Origin: Sphaerolaimus hirsutus
Taxonomy: Eukaryota > Nematoda > Chromadorea > Monhysterida > Sphaerolaimidae
Direction of reading: 5' to 3'
Assembly: GCA_964036195.1 (NCBI GenBank)
Contig: OZ038459.1
Coordinates: 744,001-808,000 of the forward strand
DNA length: 64,000 nt
Part shown: positions 23,745-32,806 of the stretch, in pieces
Layout of the letters: every line of letters starts with the position of its first letter
How positions within the stretch are numbered: position 1 is the stretch's first letter
The notes under the pieces: generated by a model
Databases searched by the model: none
What the model saw: the letters and a program-made list of their open reading frames with translations, nothing else
What the model was told of the DNA's origin: nothing
Position numbers and translations under genes: made by a program

Positions 23745-23941
23745 GTGGCAGTCCCAAGCCCTGTAAAGTGTAAAATGTAAAGTAAAGTGTCAATCAAAAC
23801 AAAAAAGAAGATTTTATTATTGAACTTTGCATGACAATTGACACTTTACTTTACTTTTGTCATGACAATTGACACTTTACTTTGCACTTGACTTGACATT
23901 TGACACTTTACTTTACACTTTACAGGGCTTGGGACTGCCCC
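23745..23941. mobile_element. Introner-family MITE just downstream of the HMGCR stop codon
   Basis: GTGGCAGTCCCAAGCCCTG at the left is matched by CAGGGCTTGGGACTGCCCC at the right. The body is TGTAAAGTGTAAAATG and TGACATTTGACAC in inverted arrangement. It lies 24 bases past the HMGCR stop, on the 3' side. The flanking triplets are CAG and CTG. Confidence 0.85.
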
Positions 23942-23965
23942 CTGATCACCCACAGGGCACTCAAT

Positions 23966-24178
23966 TCAAGTGAGCATGTTATTGCAACTATTTGGGTCCA
24001 AATAAGCCCTGGTGGCCCTTTCAGCCGCGCGGCCCAGAGTGAACGAACTCGCCGAAGACAATTGCTGACTTTTTTCAGCCATCGCCGACAAGTTTTCCAC
24101 GCTGGCGCTGCGCAAATTCGTGCTCGATCTGTTGTATTTCAGGTGACTTTTCACCAAATCTCCGCTGGCCAACGCGGC
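23966..24178 (-). CDS. HMGCR: HMGCR last exon with DLVKSHL and extended tail
   Basis: Begins [20 protein letters not shown]. The His of KSH is the catalytic histidine and the Ser of NRSS aligns with the AMPK-site region of vertebrates. A further about 50 residues (Ser/Ala-rich) run to TGA at 23968-23966. A possible AATAAA on the minus strand lies at about 23818-23813. Confidence 0.92.
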   Translation of the reverse strand, partial: AALASGDLVKSHLKYNRSSTNLRSASVENLSAMAEKSQQLSSASSFTLGRAAERATRAYLDPNSCNNMLT

Positions 24179-27100
24179 CAGGGGGCAGTCCCAGACCCTG
24201 TAAAGTGGCCTGTAAGATGTCAAATGTCACGCAAAGTGTCTAAAATAATGTAAAGTGTCCTGCAAAATGGCAAACGGCGTTTGCCATTTTGCAGGGCATT
24301 TTACATGACTTTTGACACTTTGCGTGACATTTGACATTTTACAGGCCATTTTACACGGTCTGGGATTGGCACCAGGATCGACAGCTCGCCCGCCAGCACG
24401 GCGGCGCTGATTATTTCGGCTAGGCGTGCCGCGTTGGCGCCGGGCACCTGCAGTTTGGTGGTTTTTGTGTCGTTTTGAAAAGTGAATTTGAAGGAGAATT
24501 TGATTTGGGTTGAAAAAGTGACGATTTTAAATTGAATGTGTGTGAAAAATTGAGATCGGGAACAAAAAATACAGAAACGGTTTGTGATCAAAATTTCTGG
24601 AGTCCGGGTGATGATTGGCATCATTATTTCCTAGATTAGCATTCGATTCACATTTACCTAACTCAATTCAAAACTTGATTTTTCAAATCACGCACCATCA
24701 ACAGTCAACTTTCAACCAACCGTAAATACCCACATTGAAACGCCCAGGAAATCACCCTCAAACCCCCCCCCCCCACCTTATCATTGCTGCCGGCAACCCC
24801 GAGCATCTGCAGGGCGGCGTTCTGCGGGGGGAGCAGCGTGCCCCCGCCCACGGTGCCCACCTCGATGGAGGGCATGGTGACGGACGCGTGCAGGTCGCCC
24901 GACTCGGTCTCCTCCAGCAAGGTCATGCACGAGCTGGACACGCCGCTTTGCGCCGCGTCCTGGGGGGGGGGGGGGGAGTTTATGATGAAATGTATTTACC
25001 ATGTGCCGTATGAATAAAAACCAATGTTTTCATTACAATGTGACGACCAATTTTTTCAATTGCCGGCGCACCTGTCGGGCTCCGACAGTGACAATTTCTT
25101 ATCAAGTTCCATATCTGCAAGAAAAAACAGTGAAGTATACTCACTAGTTCAGTGTACACACATGCCAAATTTCAGATAAATCGGGCTTTTCGTTCCATAG
25201 TTATAAGCATTTTAAAAATTGGATCAAAAAAAGCGAACCGACAACGCAAATTTTTTCAAATGCTTATAACTATGAAACGAAAAGACCGATTTATCTTAAA
25301 TTTGGCATGTGAGTGCACCTAACTAGTGAGTATACTTCACTGTTTTTTCTCGCAGATATGGAACTTTATTCCGGATTTATGGAACTTTTTCACCTTTTTT
25401 TTTGTCAGCACATTTTGCAGTCTGAACGCAGCTTTAAAAGCCACGTTTACACAGCATTTTGTGCCGACAAAAAAAAGTAAGAAAGGTCCATAATTCCGGA
25501 ATAAAGTAACTCTGCAACAAAATCAGTGATGTATACTCACTAGTTGAGTATACACACATGCCAATTTGCAGATAATTCGTGCATGTCATTCAAGTTTGAA
25601 AACAAATTTCAGGTGTCGGTTCGGTTTCAAAACAAAAAGCGAACCGACAACTGAAATTCGTTTTCAGATGCCCAAGTCTTGCACTGCAGGTCAAATTATC
25701 TGCAAATCTGCACGTGTGTACGCTCAACTAGTGAGCACACTTCACACTTTTCTTGCAGATATGAAACTGAGGCGTCTAATTCTAAAAGTCGACAAGTCCA
25801 CAAAATGTGATTTTGAGTAAATCGCATTTTAAGATTCCGATCCAATTCCAGGCCCGTGGTGCATGTCCAATTTGGCTCTCTCATGGTTTTCATAAAGTTC
25901 CATATGTTGACAATAAAGTGTCAAATTCTCAGCCCCTAATCTCAACGTATATGTGAAAAATGGGGTGTCCATAAAATTCCATTCGGTCAGAGCAAAACTG
26001 TTTCGGGGAGGGAATTGGACTTGTCGCCTTCTTGCACTAGAGAACATTTTTGTTCCCGGGGAAGCCGAGGCTGCCTTATGGGAAAAAGTTGGACTTGTCG
26101 CCCTTTAGAAATCGGTTTCCATAGTGGACTTATCACATTTCTTGCGTTTTTTTCCCTTAAAAAGGAAGCGGAGGATGGACTTGTCGCCTTTTAGCCCAAA
26201 ACTAAGTGGACTTGTCGACTTCTTGCCCAAACTTTTTGCATTTTTCTCCAAAAATGTCAGATTTGGCACTTTGCCATATGGGCATGTGAGGTCAAAAAAT
26301 TTATGGAAAATGATGAAAAATGTGCAGAAGTAGCCCCAGATGACGTTTCCGGGCCTAACTCGAAATTTTCATATTTTGGACTTGTCGACTTTTAGAATTG
26401 GACGCATCAACTGTATTCTGAAACTATGGAACTTTCTCACTTATTTTTTGTCGGCACACGAAACCGTGTAAAGGCTGCTCAAAATATCACGCACCTGACC
26501 AGTGGCAATGAAAACCGCAGTGACAATGTTTGCCGCGTGCGCGTTGAATCCAGTCATGGCTCCAGCCATGGCCGATCCGATCAAATTCTTGTCTCTACTC
26601 AGAGCGCACAACGTTTTAACGTCAACATGGAGAATGCGTTTCACAGCGCTGGGGTCCAGCAAAGTTTCTGCTACTACTGATTTTCCGCGACCCGATATCC
26701 TGCACATGTTGCGAATTTTTGACAGTTTTTTTAAAATCGTTGAAAAGGTGCTTTCTCACCAATTCATGGCCGCGGGCTTTTTATCCACGCAGTAGTTTCC
26801 CGACAAGCTGACAATCTGCATTTTCGGAAAGTACTCATCGCGCAGCATGCCTAGCGCCGCTTCAGTTGCCTAAAATTTTTTATTTTATATATTTCGAATA
26901 TTTAAAAAAGTATTTAAAAAAAAATGTTTGATTTGAAAAAAAATGAAAAATAGACAACCTTGGAAACCATGTTCATTCCCATGGCGTCGCCAGTGCTGGC
27001 CAGAAATCGGATAAAGGCCAACCTTCCAGCCACGCCCACGGTGACCTGTCGCAGTCGCGCAAATCTACTGCTGCCATCGAATCTGAGCACAATCTAAACA

Positions 27101-30100
27101 TCTTTAAAATGATAACTAGTTGATTTAACTATTAGATATGAAACATGTGTATGCTTGACTATCAGTATGCGAAAGACCATTTTCACGTCAAAATGGTGCC
27201 CGTTGTGCGGCATCGTTAAATATTCAAAGCACTAGAAACTAGGGTGTACAGAAGAGTTGGAATACATGCGTCGTGCGTAGGGTTCCAACGGGATCCCGAT
27301 CCTGGATCCCGTGAAATTCCGGGATTTAGCAGTCCCGATCCCGAAGTTTTCAAATCCCGATCCCGATCCCGAGAAACTCCCAAGTCCGGGATCCCGATCC
27401 CGGAAAAATTAGTGGAAAAAAAGTGAGAAAATGACATTTTTGCATGCAAAAATGTGAACAGAAACCCCCAGCGTCCATTTTATGCCAATTTTCTGGCATC
27501 CAACAGTGTTTTGCAACCTTTATGAACAACTGTGAATGCCAGAATATTGGGCAAAATCTCTATTCCAAGACCCCAATCCCGATCCCGACAAAATGCCAAT
27601 CCGGATCCCATGACCCCAATCCCGGCCAATCCCGATTCAGAAATCTCAAAAAACCAATCCCGATCCCGACCCCGAAAAGTCAATCCCGTTTGAACCCTAC
27701 GTGCGCCCTATTTCAAGCGCTCACACGCGCACCCGGCGCCTCAGTTGAAGGACAGTGATTTTGGAGGTGACAAACCATAAAACAGGCATGAAAACAAGCG
27801 ATCTTGGGCGAAAATTGGGGCTAAATTGGTCAAAAATCGCTCCAGATCGATAGATAACTGGAGCGTCGGAGGTTAACCCCCCATACCGAACACCTACTTT
27901 GAACCCCAAACCCGACCTCTGTTTCACCAAGCGGAAATTCTCAGCCCGGCCGAGCCAGGACTTCAATTCGACGCACTGGCGGGCGGAGGGCAGCCGCACC
28001 ACGGGCGCCCTGCTCATGCCGTCGTCGTGCACGTGCGACAGCACCCCCTGCCCGTCCGACGAACCTTCCTGTGGGGGGGGGGGGTAGGGCAGTATTAGGT
28101 AGGGGTTTGAGGTAAACGGAATGGCAGAAACAGTGCAAAATGGCACTGCCACAGGCGGGAATCGAACCCGCACCTCTCGTATTGAGCACGAGCCCTAACC
28201 GCTAGACCACAGTGAGCTCTAGTCGGTATTAAGCCGAGAATCCGGGGCGCCCCCCGGTATAAAATCTTCCCCCCGCTCAAAACTCCTGGCAACGTCCCCG
28301 CGTGCACCCATTGGCGCACCGCACACTGAAATTTTGCGTGCAGCGTTCGAACGTTTTTGCACGCTGAACAACAACCGCTGAAATCAAAATCTAAAGAACG
28401 CGATGTTTTTGAAGCGTAAAAATTTCGGAATTTGCAATATTTCGCGCAATTCACATGCGAGTAGTATTTTTTACGCTTCAAAAATGTTGTGTTCTTTAGA
28501 TATTGATTTCAGCGTTTATAGTTCAGCGTGCAAATACGTTCGAACGCTGATCGCTAAATTTCAGTGTGCGGTGCACCCATTAGTACCAAACCACAATTTG
28601 ATCAACCCGTGCAAACCCATTTCACCTTAAAAACTCCAGCCAATTAAATAAACGGACCATGATAAGTTTGCAGCCTCTGGACGTGCTGGCCACCAGAGCG
28701 CCTTCAGTGGTGGCCATGGGGACGAAAACGCACCGACCGTTGATCAGCAAGGGGCCGGCCACGCCTACAGGCACGGGCATGTAGCCGATCACGTTCTCGC
28801 AGCACGCGTTCGACACCTGGGTGGGGAGAATGACTTTTGGAAAGTAAGATGTGCTATGTATAGGGTGTCTAACTTTCCGTTTTCGGTAGGACAAATTTTT
28901 ACTTTTCCGTTATCTGTTTCCGTGAAAAGTTTGCTTTCCGTTTTCCAGCATTTCATTTTTACGTTTTCTGGCCGATAAATTTTTTACCTTTCTTTTTTCC
29001 GTTTTCCATAAAGTGAAATTTTTTACGTCAACATTTTTTTGACATCCTAGCCGTATAGTTAGATAAAAATCGCGCGTTTTTGGATCAAGGTATCTCTGAT
29101 TGTGTGCAGCACCTGCGGAAATCCCATATTTCATTTTACTTTAGTTTTAGACCCCGTTTACACGGATTTTTTGTGACGACTCGACAAAAATAAAACGTTC
29201 AATAAGTTGAGTAAAAATGTTCCATATTTATGAGAAAAAGTGGTCAATTAAACATCTTACCTAGGGGATTATGCATGTCAAATTGCACAACCGCGCTTGT
29301 AGCTCATGAGTTAAAGGCGTTTGACAACTGTTGCAGTTGTCGGACTGTTGTCGGACTGTCTCCGACAGCCAGCGACAATAGCAAACTTTTTTAGAACGTT
29401 ATAAATGTTGAGCTACAAGCACGAGTCTGCAATTTGTCCTGCATATTCGCTAAGGTAGAAGGTATACTTGACCACTTTTTCTAATGAATATGGAACCTTT
29501 TTACTCAACTTATTGAACGTTTTATTGTTGTCAAGTCGTCACAAAAAATCCGTGTAAACGGGGTCTAACGCTTTCGGTATCTAAAGGGTAAACATTAAAT
29601 GGAATGTTGCTCATTAAAAAGAGAGATGTTTTGGTTAATTCGGGTGATATTTCTCGCAGTCTATTGGCCTTTCTGAGTGCAGTGCTGCGCTGTGGGGCGG
29701 GGGTTGTGCAGTAACTTTTTAGTTTACAATTTTTCTGCAAATATGTAAATACATATTTCCGAATACTGACGGTTCACATTTTACATTAAATTAATTTTAC
29801 ATTAAAAAAAAAATTAAATTCGATTTATTTGGGTCAATTTAATGATACACGTGAACGCAGGGATTGAATAAAGAAAACTGCAGTATCATGATATATTTAG
29901 CCATATTTGGTTGTAGTAAGACATATTAATCATATACGAACGTTAGACCCCGTTTACACGGATTTTTTGTGACGACTCGACAAAAATAAAACATTCAATA
30001 AGTTGAGTAAAAAGGTTCCATATTCATTAGAAAAAGTGGTCAAGTATACCTTCTACCTAAGCGAATATGCAAGCCAAATTGCACACTTGTGCTTGTAGCT

Positions 30101-32621
30101 CAAGATTTATAACGTTCGAAAAACGTTTGCTATTGTCGCTGGCTGTCGGAGACAGTCCGACAACTGTCCAACAACTGCAAAAGTTTTCAAATGCCTTTAA
30201 CTCATGAGCTACAAGCACGATTGTGCAATTTGACATGCATATTCGCCTAGGTAAGATGTATAATTGACCACTTTTTCTAATGAATATGGAACCTTTTTAC
30301 TCAACTTATTGAACGTTTTATTGTTGTCGAGTCGTCACAAAAAATCCGTGCAGGGGTCTCCAGGATTTTGGACCTCGCGGGGGCTGGATAGATAGCAAAT
30401 CGCTCCTCCGGAGGGATAGATAGCTGGAAAAAATTTCTGGGGGGGGGCTGGGGGGGGGCTTGGGGGGGGGCTGGCGGGGGCACAATATATAGGCTTTTTC
30501 GAGGTTAAGAAGGCAGAAAGGGGAAAAAATCGCTAATAATCAGTTGAAAGTAGCCAAAAGTAGGTATAAAATGGCTAAAAATAGGTATATCACCATGTGT
30601 ATAGCCGGAAAGCATGATTTTGAAGGTGAAAAACTATAAAAAGGTGCGAAAATTGGTGATTTTGAGCGAAAATTGGGGCAAAATTTCTCAAAAACCACTC
30701 CAGATAGATAGATAGCTGAGCGATTTGGGGGGGGTCTTTGGGGGTAGTGGCCAAAAATTTTGCCTCGGGATAGATAGATAGCTGAGCGGCCTCCGGGATA
30801 GATAGATAGCTGGCCGATTTGGGGGGGGGCAGCCCCCCCCAGCCCCCCCCCTAGGAGACCCCTGAATCCGTGTAAACGGGGCCTAATAAAAAAAGATCCA
30901 AAAAAATTTCACCAGGACATTTATTGCTCACTAATTTTGGATTTTACAGATTACAGACAAAAATACAGATACAGATAAAAATAAACAATTACAGAAAAAT
31001 TCTCAGACAGGCTTTTTATCGGATTTTTTGGCCGAGTGTGATGATTTCCAGTAATTTAATTTTTATATTCCGAAAATCCTTATATTTTAATAAAATACCC
31101 GATTATCCATGCATTCGGATTTCGGAATTCTGCAATACTTCATAAACATTTAGAACCAACATCTAGGGTTGGCCGATGTTTTTTTTAAACGTTTTTTTTT
31201 TAAAAACATGACGTCCGAAATGTTTTGTTTTTAAAAAAAACATCGGCTGAAATTTTTAGTACTAAGCACTAGGTATTTTGCAAAATTTTTGCGCGCAAGC
31301 GCGTAATTTCACACACAAATTGACATTGGTGGTTGTTTTCATTGGTTTTGTTGCATTTTTAGTATCAAAACATTCATTTCTATGTGCTACCATGGGTGAA
31401 TAAGCCGACATATGTTGCTGTAATATATAATATTGAGGTAATGTGCTTCCATGTACCTCCACAGTGTGTAACTTCACTCCCAAAGTAACAACCTCCTTTT
31501 ATAACCTTGTTTGATCACCATTCCGTGCCAAACTTTACCTGAAGTCACGAACATTTGACTATAAGGCGATATACGAACGATATGTCGACGAAAAATGGAT
31601 ATTTTTGACACAAATCACCACTTATAATGCTATCCCATGGCTCCACAGCCATTATATGGTCATATTTAACATCACAGAGTATTGCCAGTGTCTTTTACCT
31701 ATATATGTTGACACTAGGTCATATCTGGGAGCTTTTAAAAAAAAACATCGAGTTAGAAAAAAACGTTTTTTTTCCAACCCTACCAACATCCCCGAACAAA
31801 CCAAAGTGTAATCGTAATTGGTGAAGGGCAGCTGTGGCGCGGGCAGCCCGCATTTCTTGAGTTCAGCAGCGAGCCATTGGCGTCTGCAATTGAGACAAAA
31901 AAAGGGTATAAAAGTTGGAAACGTGACTCATAGAGCAAAGAAACTATCTGTTTCAGAAAACCTGAAATAAGTGTAAGTATATAAATACTGTAAGTACTGT
32001 TTTACAAAATAACTATCTCGATTCTTGAGTTCAGGTCTTTCAAATGTGTAATTTTAAAAAAATGAACACCTAAGAGCCGATTGTAAAAAATTGTAATAAA
32101 AACCATTCTAATTTTATCTGCCTAGAAATTTCAGCCTGAACGATTTCAATCCCAAAAACAACCCACCTAATTCTCAACGCCCTCACTGGATCCCCAATAC
32201 ACTTCTCCAACATAGCCGGGCGCATTTTACCGCATTTCAGCGCGGCAACGATCTCCGCATCCGCACACTCGACCAGTTCATCAATGCGGCCCTGGGGGCA
32301 GTCCCGGACCCTGTAAAATGCCTGTAAAATGTGAAATGTCATGCACTGTCAGAAGACATGTAAAATGTCCTGCAAAACCATTTTCCACGGCTCGGGTGAC
32401 CATTTTTCAGAGCATTTTCCATGACTTTAGACACTTTGCATGACATTTGACATTTTACAGGGTATTTTACATTCGTCTGGGACTGGCACCTGGCTAACTA
32501 GCGCGGCCGCCCTGCCGCCGCCGTCGGACGACTGCAGCTGCGGCTCGTTGTCGCCCAAGCGGAGGTCGGCCAGGCTGTCGCCCGTGATCGACACTTGACA
32601 TGACGCGTCCGACATGCCGCT
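23966..32621 (-). CDS. HMGCR: HMG-CoA reductase (class I), catalytic domain complete, membrane domain not found
   Basis: This enzyme reduces HMG-CoA to mevalonate with two NADPH, the committed step of isoprenoid synthesis. Eleven minus-strand exons are recognisable: about 32621-32490, 32291-32167, 31883-31802, 28816-28658, 28068-27917, 27082-26959, 26869-26760, 26699-26495, 24959-24777, 24447-24373 and 24178-23966. Landmarks in order: [27 protein letters not shown] (catalytic Glu, human E559), [29 protein letters not shown] (Lys, human K691), [33 protein letters not shown] (Asp, human D767), [17 protein letters not shown] and DLVKSHL (His, human H866). All four catalytic residues are present. 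Phases agree throughout. The sterol-sensing membrane domain expected upstream was not found. The C-terminus is about 50 residues longer than in vertebrates. Confidence 0.97.
24182..24372 (-). mobile_element. Introner-family MITE splitting HMGCR between ELSIL and AALASG
   Basis: Flanked by the plus-strand triplet CAG on both sides (24179-24181, 24373-24375), which reads CTG on the coding strand. It starts GTGCCAATCCCAGACC and ends GGTCTGGGACTGCCCC. Removing it with one CTG restores the frame exactly. There is no AG at the right junction, so a canonical intron with these ends cannot form. Confidence 0.92.
24373..24447 (-). CDS. HMGCR: HMGCR exon with LAGELSIL
   Basis: 25 codons: [20 protein letters not shown] and ELSIL. 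The exon stops exactly where a MITE begins (CTG|GTGCCAATCCC). Confidence 0.93.
24777..24959 (-). CDS. HMGCR: HMGCR exon with DAAQ and [12 protein letters not shown]
   Basis: 61 codons, phase 0 at both ends. It begins [20 protein letters not shown] and contains [20 protein letters not shown] and [11 protein letters not shown]. On the coding strand a run of about 14 C precedes the acceptor and a run of about 12 G follows the donor GTGGG. Confidence 0.97.
24960..26494. repeat. HMGCR intron filled with fold-backs
   Basis: About 25110-25400 and 25490-25760 are inverted copies of GTATACTCACTAGTT / CATGCCAAATTTCAGATAA segments. 25768-26409 is the TGAGGCGTC element. No exon-like segment was seen. 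Confidence 0.7.
25768..26409. mobile_element. MITE with TTGAGGCGTC ends and GTCGACAAGTCCA motifs
   Basis: Ends TGAGGCGTCTAATTCTAAAA and the inverse, with GGACTTGTCG / CGACAAGTCC repeated inside. The same element lies inverted at 40713-41358. Confidence 0.88.
26495..26699 (-). CDS. HMGCR: HMGCR exon with GRGKSVV and [10 protein letters not shown]
   Basis: Completes Trp, then [34 protein letters not shown] and [12 protein letters not shown]. It ends in phase 0 at CAG|GTGCGT; the catalytic Asp is the first residue of the next exon. Confidence 0.97.
26760..26869 (-). CDS. HMGCR: HMGCR exon with DKKPAAMNW
   Basis: Encodes [36 protein letters not shown] and two bases of Trp. The Lys of DKKP is catalytic. 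Confidence 0.97.
26959..27082 (-). CDS. HMGCR: HMGCR exon with [13 protein letters not shown]
   Basis: Starts with the base completing Arg, then [20 protein letters not shown] and [18 protein letters not shown]. The donor is AAG|GTTGTC. Confidence 0.96.
27278..27699. mobile_element. TAGGGTTC hAT-like MITE with GATCCCGATCCCG arms, in HMGCR intron
   Basis: Inverted ends TAGGGTTCCAACGGGAT and CGTTTGAACCCTA; flanks share CGTGCG. The arms are arrays of CCCGATCCCGA units. Confidence 0.88.
27917..28068 (-). CDS. HMGCR: HMGCR exon with [13 protein letters not shown]
   Basis: The acceptor is a 12-C run plus ACAG; the donor is CAGAG|GTCGGG. It encodes [32 protein letters not shown]. The first residues ([13 protein letters not shown]) replace the usual GLGGGASSRVLA loop. 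Confidence 0.93.
28148..28222 (-). pseudogene. tRNA-like sequence (pseudogene or SINE head)
   Basis: On the minus strand there is a D-arm (GGTCTAGCGGTTAGG), a perfect five-pair anticodon stem CTCGT/ACGAG with loop GCTCAAT, and a perfect T-arm GCGGGTTCGATTCCCGC. The acceptor stem mispairs at several positions and loop position 33 is C not T, so it is unlikely to be an active tRNA. The nominal anticodon would be TCA. It sits in an HMGCR intron. Confidence 0.65.
28310..28575. mobile_element. Fold-back MITE, CACCGCACACTGAAATTT arms, in HMGCR intron
   Basis: The left arm CACCGCACACTGAAATTT and the right arm AAATTTCAGTGTGCGGTG are inverted, with AGCGTTCGAACG and GAAGCGTAAAAA inside. CACCCATT occurs on both flanks. 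Confidence 0.8.
28658..28816 (-). CDS. HMGCR: HMGCR exon with ENVIGYMP and [11 protein letters not shown]
   Basis: Phase 0 at both ends, from CACCCAG|GTGTCG to ATCATG|GTCCGT. It contains [20 protein letters not shown] and [18 protein letters not shown]. The Glu of TTEG is the catalytic acid. Confidence 0.97.
29150..29565. mobile_element. MITE with GACCCCGTTTACACGGATT ends, copy 1, in HMGCR intron
   Basis: Long inverted arms GACCCCGTTTACACGG, TTGTGACGACTCGACAA and GTTCAATAAGTTGAGTAAAA. The flanks are TTA and TAA. Other copies are at 29946-30883, 48720-48965 and 62766-63168. Confidence 0.9.
29946..30883. mobile_element. MITE with GACCCCGTTTACACGG ends, copy 2, interrupted
   Basis: Same arms as copy 1. 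Its right arm is split by the 514-bp element at 30351-30864. Confidence 0.9.
30351..30864. mobile_element. hAT-like MITE, CAGGGGTCTCC ends, GATAGATAGCT and G-run arms
   Basis: Inserted in the previous element with a perfect 8-bp duplication AATCCGTG (30343-30350, 30865-30872). Ends CAGGGGTCTCC and GGAGACCCCTG. The arms mix GATAGATAGCTG units with runs of eight or nine G. Confidence 0.93.
31164..31782. mobile_element. hAT-like MITE, TAGGGTTGG ends, in HMGCR intron next to a donor
   Basis: Perfect 8-bp duplication CCAACATC (31156-31163, 31783-31790). The ends TAGGGTTGG/CCAACCCTA are followed by TTTTAAACGTTTTTTTT motifs. The right duplication lies ten bases from the HMGCR donor at 31801. Confidence 0.92.
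31802..31883 (-). CDS. HMGCR: HMGCR exon RQWLAAEL...NYDYTL
   Basis: The first base completes Arg. It encodes [20 protein letters not shown] and TNYDYTL, aligned to RRQLLSKKL...YRDYNYSL. The donor is TTG|GTTTGT, ten bases from a hAT insertion duplication. Confidence 0.92.
32167..32291 (-). CDS. HMGCR: HMGCR exon, start of catalytic domain
   Basis: Encodes [20 protein letters not shown] and [18 protein letters not shown], matching the vertebrate segment DAEIIQLV...LETLMETHERGVSIR. It ends in phase 2 at TTAG|GTGGGT. Confidence 0.93.
32292..32489 (-). mobile_element. Introner: a whole HMGCR intron is one MITE plus its duplicated CAG
   Basis: On the coding strand the intron starts GTGCCAGTCCCAGAC and ends GGTCCGGGACTGCCCC-CAG. 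The element proper is 32295-32489. The CAG before the donor and the CAG at the acceptor are a 3-bp target duplication, so the element brings the GT and the host duplication brings the AG. The body is an inverted repeat of TGTAAAATGTCAAATGTCAT-like units. The intron is 198 bases. Confidence 0.92.
32490..32621 (-). CDS. HMGCR: HMGCR linker exon before the catalytic domain
   Basis: Low-complexity acidic/Ser linker [20 protein letters not shown] followed by [14 protein letters not shown], in frame with the next exon. It ends at CAG|GTGCCAGTCCC, where the introner begins. The 5' boundary is uncertain: the best AG is CCCCCAAG ending at 32622. Confidence 0.75.
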
Positions 32622-32806
32622 CTTGGGGGCGATTTGTGTTTGGGGTGCAGGATGTTGTTGATTGGATAAGGTAGAACTTTTTGACCCGGCCTCGCTGGCT
32701 GCGTATGAGAATATCGGTTTTTAATCGGGTTTGAGTTCAAGACAATGGAATGGGAATGTGTTAGATCAATCCAGACGCCACAAGGGCACAAAAATTGGAC
32801 ACGGTG

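Noticed and set aside
24179-24372. Treating the 24182-24372 insertion as an ordinary GT-AG intron
   Set aside because: The right junction is CTG, not AG. Internal AGs do not pair in frame with the GTGCCA donor.
30301-30483. Proline-rich frame ([14 protein letters not shown])
   Set aside because: It is the reverse reading of G-runs in a hAT-like MITE.
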